Assembly: GCA_015680685.1 (NCBI GenBank)
Contig: MNCI01001065.1
Span: 554,629 to 618,628, forward strand
From: Gnetum montanum
Lineage: Eukaryota; Streptophyta; Gnetopsida; Gnetales; Gnetaceae
Reading direction: 5' to 3'
Length of the DNA stretch: 64,000 bases
Shown here: in pieces, positions 35,001 to 43,748 of the stretch
Numbering within the stretch: the stretch's first letter is position 1
Layout of the letters: every line of letters starts with the position of its first letter
The notes under the pieces: generated by a model
Databases searched by the model: none
What the model saw: only the letters and a program-made list of their open reading frames with translations
Told to the model about the DNA's origin: nothing
Program-made: the position numbers and the translations under genes

Positions 35001-35476
35001 AGTGACCCCCCTGCAACACTTAGCATCATTTCTTGCCATTCATGTGGGGGAGTTTTTCAAATTTTTCTCTACGACTTGCCAGTATGAAACCTTTGCTTTT
35101 CAACCTCTATCTCACTTGTTGGTACTCCGATTTTAATTCCGTCTGAACCTGCTTAAACCTGGAGTGTTCAGCTTAGTCGTGGGGGAGGAACACCTACCGA
35201 AAAGTGCTTAACTTTTTTGGAATTTATCATCGTCCAAAGGACATCATCTAGGGTAATTAGCTATAACACTTAGAATAATTGTGCCCAAAAATCATTTAAT
35301 CCCTAGGTATACCGGGAAACTAAAATTGGAAACCACCTAAGCCACAGGACTCATTATTAAAATCATTCAGGCAATATCACATGGAGATAAAGTAAATTAA
35401 TTAATTAAGGCAAGCAATAAGGTATAACTTAACTTCAAAAACAACCTTACTAACACTTGGCCCCATGTGATTGCAG
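35001..35476 (+). other. ORF2 leader with polypurine-like motif and splice-acceptor-like end
   Basis: Non-coding. Contains AGTCGTGGGGG at 35175-35185, a second copy of the polypurine tract motif, and ends with 'tgtgattgcag' immediately before the ORF2 ATG, a good acceptor context. A leader intron is possible; the donor is not determined. Confidence 0.4.
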
Positions 35477-38239
35477 ATGGCCCCGAAACGTGGACAAAAG
35501 GAAGGTCCTACTCAAGGTGGAAGGAAACGACCTAGGAGAGGTGGAAGACAAGATCCTGTCAGACAACATGCAGAATAGGAGGAACAATCATTCAACATTC
35601 ATCAAGAGGACCCTCCAACTATATAGTCTGGGTAGGCAGAAGGAGGAGCGGCTGCAGTGCCTGAAAAGGAACAACATCTCACGTTGCCCCAAGATTGTGT
35701 TCAGGCCATCCATGAAAAGTCCACATTCACTATGGTGATTGTGGAATTGAACTTTGAATCTTTTGTAGAGTTCGCTCCTGAGGCCATTAGGGATCATCTC
35801 AAAGGATCTTCCTTATGGCCTACCCTCTCTGAAAGTGGCGCCTAGTACCTAGGGGAGACATACCAATTTTGGCACAATATGGAACAAGGTACCACTATCA
35901 ACATTTTTGGTGTGACAGTTAATTTATCCATGCAGGCCATTTCGGAAGTGTTAAACCTTCAGTTATCCACCCGTTCAAACCTCAATGTGCGACATGATTG
36001 GTTGGAAAGGGCTTATGGTAGAGATAAAACATTTGGAGAGTTGACAATGGAAGAAAGGATCTACTTTAAAACTGGAACATATCACCTCTTCCCCATGAAG
36101 GGCTTAAAAAGGATATCAACGTATGCAACGAGAGGATGTGCAATGTTGATGGGAAAGGTTAATGCTAACCTACTCCATCTATATTTAACAGAGATCCTAA
36201 GGAGGTTCGTGGAATGGAAGATAGGAAAGATGGCATTACTTTTCCCTTGTCTTATCAGAAAGCTTTGTCGACATGCTGGTATCAGGGGGTATACCAATGA
36301 TGTCCTCCAAAAAGCCCAAAATGCTTCCTATGTTGAACTGTTAAAGCCACTAGCCGCAAGGAAAATTACTGGTGAGACACTGGGACCAGAAGAAGAAGAA
36401 GAACAAACGGTTGGACCAATTGCAACTCAACTTGTAGGTCCCAGCCAACCTCCAAGCACAAGACCCAGCCAACAACAGGAAGCAGGGCCCAACACAGGCT
36501 AGGATTAGCCGCCGCTGCAAGACTAAAGACCGTTAATGAGCCATCTCAGGGCCATCACTAAGATGGTCATTTGGGGAAGTCGTGATGATGCAAACCTCTT
36601 TTGCGTCATCGATGATGCCATTCAGCCCACAGTTTCTATGGATCACATAAGGGGTGAAGTATCTATTCATACAGGAGGAGGGGAAAGTGTTTGGTCACAA
36701 TAGATCTTGGGAAATGTGGCATCTTTCCAAGTGCAATTAGAAACAAGTGAAGGGGCCACTGTGGTGGTCATGCAACATCAAGGTGCCGCAGGAGCTGTAG
36801 ATGTGGTTGCAGAACACATTAAAGAATCATTCAATGTACCTTTTGTGCCACCGATAGATCTCACAAGAGCATAGGATGCTTAAATTTTGGCGAGAACCTC
36901 AATGACTCCTGCAGAACATGAGGATGCACTTGATCAATTGCTACAAACAAGACAAGTAATGACATCCTTGTTTGACATCCCACAGGATGTTACAGTAATT
37001 CAGTCAGACCTCATTTCCACAAAGGGGAAGCTAGTCTTAACAAAAGTGAGGGTCGAGCATGTGCAAGTAGAAGTGCAGAAATTGCAAGAACAGCTCATGG
37101 CCCTACAAGCAATGCAGCGGGACCCTCTACAATTTGTTCCTGCAGACCAGCTAGATAATTTTAGAACTGAGCAACTAACCAAGTTAATCACGAAGAATAA
37201 AAAGGTGGCTGATGAAAAAGAGAAGGTTGTTTGGGATGCCTCGGTAGCACAAGCACAAACTCATGCACATCTCAAAGCACTCAAGGCCTTACAGGAAGAA
37301 AATAAACAACTCGTTGCCGACAACCTTCAGTTGACCACTGTGGAAAAGCAAAAGAATGTTCTCGAGGAACACTTCCATCAATTACGAGAACAATTCATCT
37401 GAGTCAACTAAGACATAAGTCGTTTAGCTAGGGAGAATTGAACCCTCTCAATGAAGGAGGTACGTGCAATTTGTCAAAAGATAGCCATTGAAATAAGCGT
37501 GTGGAAAAATGAGGCTAAACAACATGAAAAGTTGAAGGAGCACTTCCGAGATAAAGTGGGGATGCAAAAATAGATCCTTGAGAAGGAGATCAATATGGCC
37601 AAGGCCCACATCAATGCTATCAGTGCTCAACACACTGACTAGCAAGCCATATTGGACACATATGCCTTTGCCCACCAAGCGAAAGTTAAGAACCGAGACT
37701 TGCAGATTTAGGATCTGATAGAATACATGGAGTTGGCAAACCTACAGTATGCCAACCTTTCCATGTTAACAGCAGGGCACTTGAGGATAGAGCTCGAGCA
37801 ACAGGTAGAAACCACCTATGTTAAATACGAAGCAAAATTTGTAGAATGCAAGAAGTTGTTGGAAAAACTAGAGGTCGCAAATTCTGAGCTTGAGGTGGTA
37901 AAGGCAAGCTACCAAGGCCAAAAATGTGTCATAGCAGATTTGGCTCGACAGCTTGTAGATTTCTAGGAATACAAAGATAAATCTAGAGCCTACAAAGAGG
38001 AACGTCAGGTGTTTGCGGCTTGGTATGTCAAGGCCAATCAAATGTTTCCGCAACTACCCTATCCATGGAAAGTGCTGACTCTATCAAACATCAGAACATT
38101 AGCATGGATGGCACAGGATCCCCAAACTAAAGAGGAGAAGCTCCAAGCCATACTCCAACACCACCAAGTCTCAAAACCTAGAGCACAAGACAAAGGGAAA
38201 GCACCAATGGAGGAGCCATCACCACCTGGAACTACATGA
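35477..38239 (+). pseudogene. Element B ORF2: plant-transposon-protein-like domain plus long coiled coil
   Basis: A single frame of 921 codons with no frameshift but 17 internal stops (12 TAG, 3 TAA, 2 TGA). Codons 1-35 are basic and Gly/Arg-rich (MAPKRGQKEGPTQGGRKR). About 80-310 resembles the family annotated in plants as 'putative plant transposon protein': VELNFESFVEFAPEAI, FGVTVNLSMQAISEVLNL, and, typical of the family, a MALLFPCLIRKLCRHAGI block. An acidic then Gln/Pro-rich linker follows, then from about 470 to 860 a heptad-rich, Glu/Lys/Gln-rich region that should form long coiled coils (for example 37030-37400, 37727-37960), ending with a conserved MEEP..PGTT tail. Homologue on the minus strand in element A (14841-17608). 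Biochemical role unknown. Confidence 0.7.
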
Positions 38240-38392
38240 GTTCCACCCATTTTTGTAGATGTAGAACATACCTTGTGTTATGTCTTCATTTTGTTTTCAT
38301 TCCACACTACGGCATAACCCCATTTTTCCCATCTAATAATCCCATACCTATCCACTGTGTAATCACTATAACTCGAGGATGAGTTTTCATTC

Positions 38393-38405
38393 AGTCGTGG
38401 GGGTA
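38393..38405 (+). other. Polypurine tract of element B
   Basis: AGTCGTGGGGGTA abutting the 3' LTR start TGATGAG. Confidence 0.8.
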
Positions 38406-39267
38406 TGATGAGTCATCATTTGGGGTGACTGTGATATCACGTATGTGATATCATGGTCACGATATTGCATTTGCGATATCACAGCCCAAACCACAATATC
38501 GCATACGCGATATCACAACCTATCTCCTCATCTATAAATAATAGGTAGACAGATCCAATAAGGAGCTTTTTGTTAGTTTTAGATTCAGATAGTCTGTAGT
38601 GTTTTCATTTCTTTCTCTCAACCCTTTTCCTCTCGGTGTATGCCCACAGTGTGGTGAATGTAATTGTATTGCATCCTTTATTCGAGTGTGACGTACTTGG
38701 ACACACACATGATTGGCAATAAAGATTGAGATTACTTCATCATTACAGCATTCACTTAGTTTAATCATTTAATTAATTGTTATTTACTGCTTTTCTAGTT
38801 AATCTCTCTCACCCTTAAACTCATGTTAAAACACAAAATGAGTACGACTTGATTACAAGAATTTAAGTGTGACCACTTGGTAACCCAGTAGCGTACCTAG
38901 GATCTGCGCTTGGTAATCCCAATAGTAGTCATGCACGAAGTCCAAGATGTGTATAGATAACCAAGGAATGGATGCTCATCGCACTTAGGCTAGTTTAGAT
39001 TCTCTTACCCTTTCTCTCTTAGCTTAGATAATATTACTTTCCATTGCCTTCAGGAGTAGCATTAGATTAGAAACCCATCATACATCTCAATCTGGACTTA
39101 ACCATACATGACAAAGCTAATACTAGTCTAAGTGGGAAGATAGCAAACTGTGACCTAAGGCTAATTGTCTAGATTCCACAACTAGTCCATCTGCGAAGTT
39201 TGACCAGATCGCGCGTGTAACGCTCATATTTTTATGGTTGAGTGTAGGGGTACCTCACCACTCATCA
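38406..39267 (+). repeat. 3' LTR of element B
   Basis: 862 bp matching 30585-31418; ends ACTCATCA. The GATATC cluster (38430-38517) has four perfect and two degenerate cores, more than the 5' copy, and TATAAATA lies at 38533-38540. The two LTRs differ mostly by transitions and one insertion of about 28 bp in the cluster. Confidence 0.85.
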
Positions 39268-39272
39268 ATTGT

Positions 39273-40441
39273 GATCTTTGCTCCATACTCTTGGACATCT
39301 TTGTTCCATTAGGATGGGACAAGTTTGCTCCCTACAATGCATTGGGCATGGTAATTCCCTTAGCAATGATTTTTCCTACTAAGTTTCCTACTAAAGCTTT
39401 ACCATGAAAAGCCTCCATGGGGATTTTGGTTAGGTTCCTTAGCTTAGAGTTCTAGATAAATTTTCCCTATGTGACTTACTTGTGGGAAAAATTGGCATCT
39501 ATTAGAAAATCTTTTAAAAACTAACTTCTATTTGATACTGTAATGTGCTCCTTCCACAATTTTTCATCAAGCAAAATATACATATAGATTTGGGTATCTA
39601 TAAGCCTTGATTTTAAAGTTGTCACATGATTCATGATGATCATCTTACTAAAAAGTCAAGCAATAAAACAATCCTCTTTGTCTCATAGGTCTATTGGGAA
39701 CCTAAGAAGCCATATCCAAAAGAAGAAGGATTACATCATGTGTTAATTCTCTAAGTGATGGATGAATATTCTTGGGGGATTTTTTTAATAATAGATGTTT
39801 CTCCCTAAAAGGCTAGGGTCCTTTTGAGAGGACATCATGCACATCTTATTGTAAGTCAAATGAAAAAACCATGATGTTATCCTTCATTGGGGTAATTCGA
39901 AGGTGACATCTAAACCATAGCTTGTATGCCCATTCAAAGATTCTTTCTAATGTAGGAACTCTTCCAGAATACAAACCTATGAGCATATGGACATACCTAT
40001 AGCCTTTTTGCTAAGTGATGTGTTTTGATATTTCTAGATGTGCCTTGTCATTCTATTTCATCATGGTAAAGCCATTGCTTACTATCTAGGCTGCATCCTT
40101 CTTACAGTTTATCTTAAAAACCTACATGCATGTCCTTTATATCCCAAAGATCATATCCATGAATGATAATTTGAGGATATTGGTCATGTAAAAATAGTTT
40201 ATCTAAAAATATTGAGGTGTAGTTTGTGATTGATTTGCAAGGCCAAATCTCTGAGTTTTATTTTCTTTTTCATTATGAAGGTTGTGCTGGTATCCTACTT
40301 AGCTGTGTCCTCCTCCTTGGCCTTAACTATTCCCGCTTGACCTCTTCGATTTCCACCCAAGCCACATGTATGTGATATATCTAAGTTACCTACTCTACAG
40401 GAGTTACTGCTTCCTCTACTCTCTCCTGATGACCTGGCCAT
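39273..40441 (-). pseudogene. Host LINE ORF1 (DUF4283 plus knuckle-like end)
   Basis: Minus strand, ATG at 40441 (MARSSGESRGSSNSC). After a Lys/Glu-rich stretch the DUF4283 pattern can be followed: ISEWAYKLWF-like sequence near 39930 (FEWAYKLWFRCHL), TPMKDNIMVFSFDLQ, VHDVLSKGP.PFREKHLLLKK near 39830, ELTHD, then the end region CQFFPQV..IGKIYLEL..KEPNQNPHGG where plant LINE ORF1 has a CCHC knuckle (the cysteines are mostly lost). Interrupted at 39268 by element B; the LINE goes on at 30584. Several stops. In plants DUF4283 with a knuckle is the usual LINE ORF1 nucleic-acid-binding protein. Confidence 0.6.
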
Positions 40442-42265
40442 TTTTGTTATGAGGCCCACCTAGCTGAAATATTATGATGATATATTTTTAGATATTTTGA
40501 TGTTATTTTCATATATGTATCAAGTTCCATTATTATGCATAATGATCTTGGGAGATGTATTAGATAAATCTTTGTGAGAAGCAGTACAATTGATGATATG
40601 ATTATGATGACATGCTAGTTGGTTGTTTAATTGGTCTTTTATCTGGAATTCCCATGAGTAGGTTATAAGTTGGGGGTCCTAGGTTGGAACATGTAAATTA
40701 GAAGTGGGATTAAAAAATTTATCATGGAAATAAGTTAAAATTATAATTTAATTTTTATTAATATAAACATAATTTATTTCTTTCCTTTCCATGATTATGC
40801 AATTCCCTACTTTTAAGTAGAAACCTTTACTTGTCCATTTTCTTGTGATTCACTATATATATTGGTAGTTCTAAGATTGTTGAGAAGTTGGTCTCATGCT
40901 AGTAGCAGTTTTGAAAGTTTTGGTAGAACAAAGATGGAGTTATGCCTATGTTAATAATTCATTGCTATCATTTTCATCTTCAAAGACTTCAATTAGTTCA
41001 ATGGGTTATGACTAAACCATGGCTTATGACCTTTTAGAAATCTTCAATTAGTTCAATGGTATTAGAGCAAAGGTTTGATAGTTCCTATGGATGGTATTAG
41101 GTCTAGGAGAGCCATAGACTATATTTTTGGCCTATCCTCTAGAAGGCTAGTAGCTTTGAATCACAAGTTAACAAGCAATAGCATTGGTATTAATAATAAA
41201 GACTAATAAAAGACTTTCAAGAACATGATAGAGATAAATACTCATGATAATAAATGCATGCTTTTATACTAAGTGTAGATTTATTGGCTGCCATAGGAAT
41301 TAATGGTTATGCATAGATTACTTTTTAAGTTGGTTTGAATATGTATTAGCACAAGTAGAAATGTGAGCTATTATGATTAAAAATTGACATGATTTCTAAA
41401 AGTGGTGGTGGGTTATGCTTACTTGATTGTTATGATTTACTTGATCACATTAAGGCTTGGATGTGGTATGATGTATGAATGATTATAGTATATTTTGGTT
41501 GGTATCATGCTTGGTTCAACATATGATTGTTGGGATTGTTAGCAGCTTTGTGAGATGATGCACTTATGATAATGCTATTGATATCCATGGGTATGTGTGT
41601 ATGCTTGATTATAGACCAACCTTGTTCTAAGTTGCTATTATCCCTATTATTGTTATCCAGTGCAAAGTCCTTTAGGCATCCAATAGGAGAAGTGTAAAGG
41701 CTCTTCATTCAATTTATACTAACTATATTTTATTTAAGTGATGTAATCAAAAGTACTTGAGGATAGTGAAATTGAGAGATAGAATGAAGACATGCTTCCT
41801 TGATGCATAGTTATACTTGTTGGACCTAGAAAGTTTGATTGTTGGAACAAAAACAAGAATATATGGAGTGTCAAAATAGTTTTAGCCTTGAATCCCAAAG
41901 GTTTCCAAAAATGGGATTCAAGGTGTCCTTGATGGTCTGGCCAATCACCCAAGGACTTACCAAGTGTCAAATGAAAACATAAACAAAAATGTGAATGAAA
42001 ACATAAACGTAAATGGAATTGAAAATTTGGTATGGAAAAAGATAGAAATGGAAACGTGAAATTAGATCTACACCACAATGAACTACTACTTTATTGTAAT
42101 GGAAAATAAATTTGCAAGTTCAAAAAGTACAGATTTCATGCTAAGTGCACAAGAAGTTGCTTGAGGGAGTTCAAAAATAAATTTGCACAATGAATGGTAT
42201 GCTGAATTTCTCTTGAATTCTGGGCTGGTAGCCAAGATCCCAAATGAATGGTATGTCCAATTATT
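40442..42265. other. No gene seen
   Basis: AT-rich, no convincing frame. Contains a duplicated phrase 'cttcaattagttcaatgg' at about 40987 and 41043. Confidence 0.45.
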
Positions 42266-43085
42266 ATGTTTTGTTAGCTATGTCTTGACTTTTGTGGCCT
42301 CTTGTTTGCATCCATGGTTTGTGTTAGGTATGTCTTGATTTTTGTGGCCTCCTATTCCCATCCATGGTTTTGTGTATGTTGTTTTTACCCATGGTTTTGT
42401 GAGGCACCTTTTATGAACACAAAGTTTGTATACATGATTTTGTAAAACCAACTACGGCCTATGGTTTCATGGCTTCTTGTTTTGTCCATGATACTTTTAT
42501 ATAAAAGGCTTAAGGCCCTTGTTTGTAACAAGCAAGTTTATAAAAGGCTTAAGGCCCTTGTTTGTAACAAGCAAGTTAGAAAGCAAAGAATCAACGAAGT
42601 CATAAGGGCTAGTGGGAAAAGTGTGGGTTAAGTGTGGTTGTGAGTTACAACTAATCCTATCTTATGAGACTGTTATAACAGTTTGTATGAGACATTGGAT
42701 GTGCATATTGTTTTTATCATATCCATGGTTTATGAGGCACCTTGTATGAGCATACTGTTTGTATCCATCGTTTGGTAAATCTAACAATAACTCTTTGTAT
42801 TGTCCATGACATTTCTTAGGGCCCTTGTTTGTAACAAGCAAGTTAGAAAGCAAAAAAACAATGAAGCCATAAAAGCTAGTGAGAGAAGTGTGAGTTGAGT
42901 GTGATTGTGAGCTTGAAACAATTTGTGGGTGAGGATTTTCCCCTTATAATTGTCCCCAGTTTTGTAAAAGAATTCAAGCTTCTTCTTTGCTCATGAATGT
43001 AGGGTATAAGCTGAACCACGTAAGTATTAGCATCTTACTTCATTTTATGTTACGTCAATGTTTATAATCTCTAAAACGATCTTCT
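42266..43085 (+). repeat. LTR-like repeat, left arm of a long inverted repeat
   Basis: Begins with TGTTAGCTATGTCTTG-like sequence, repeats 'gtttgtaacaagcaagtta' three times (42518, 42560, 42826), and ends 'gttacgtcaatgtttataatctctaaaa'. The right arm 43130-43636 is its reverse complement. TGTTAG starts and the 'gctgaaccacgtaag' block suggest LTR origin. Confidence 0.5.
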
Positions 43086-43129
43086 AATCTTATCCTGTGG
43101 CATTGCACTAAAATTAACAAGTGGTATCC

Positions 43130-43636
43130 CACATGACAGGATTGAAAAATCATTTTAGAGATTAGAAACATTAACGTAACAAAAAATGAAGCAAGACCAA
43201 AACTTATGTGGTTCAACTTATAGCCTACATCCACAGGCAGAGGAGAAGTTTGAATTTTTATACAAAATAGATAGACAATTATAAGAGGAAAATCTTTACC
43301 CTTGTAGCTCACAACTACATTCAACTCACACTTTATAGTTTTCTTATTTGCTTCTTTGCTATTTAACTTCTTGTTATTAACAAGGGCCTTAAACCCTTTA
43401 TATAGAAGTGTCATGGACAATACAAAGAACCATGAAACAATGGGGCTGTTGTTGGATTTACCAAACCATGGATACAAACAGTATGGTCATACAAGGTGTC
43501 TCATAAACCATGAATAAAAACAATATGCACATGCAATGTGTCACACAAATCATGGATAAAAACAATATGCACATGCAATGTGTCACACAAATCATGGATG
43601 CAAACAAGAGGCTAACATATCTAACATGTTTCCTTG
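43130..43636 (-). repeat. LTR-like repeat, right arm of a long inverted repeat
   Basis: Minus strand reads TGTTAGATATGTTAGCCTC, 'gcatccatgatttgtg', 'aacaagggcc'-type blocks as the left arm does, with the two inner ends only about 50 bp apart. No internal domain lies between the arms, so this is not an element with two LTRs in direct orientation. Confidence 0.5.
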
Positions 43637-43748
43637 CAAATCATTTTTGAATTTTCTTAGAGATGAGCACAGTTCCGTTCCGTTATTCAAATACTATGTG
43701 GATCTGCTCTCAGCTTCTTCTTCAACCATTAAAATCTATTTATCTTAG

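Larger units (their letters stand above)
30585..39267 (+). mobile_element. Element B: gag + ORF2 LTR retrotransposon without pol
   Basis: An 8.7-kb plus-strand LTR element related to A. Layout: 5' LTR 30585-31418, primer site 31419-31437, gag 31560-33546, non-coding spacer, internal GATATC/TATA module 34936-35000, ORF2 35477-38239, polypurine tract 38393-38405, 3' LTR 38406-39267. Flanks are ATTTT (30580-30584) and ATTGT (39268-39272), a target duplication with one mismatch. No protease, reverse transcriptase, RNase H or integrase sequence is present between gag and ORF2, so it must have relied on enzymes from another element, perhaps of the A type. Confidence 0.85.
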
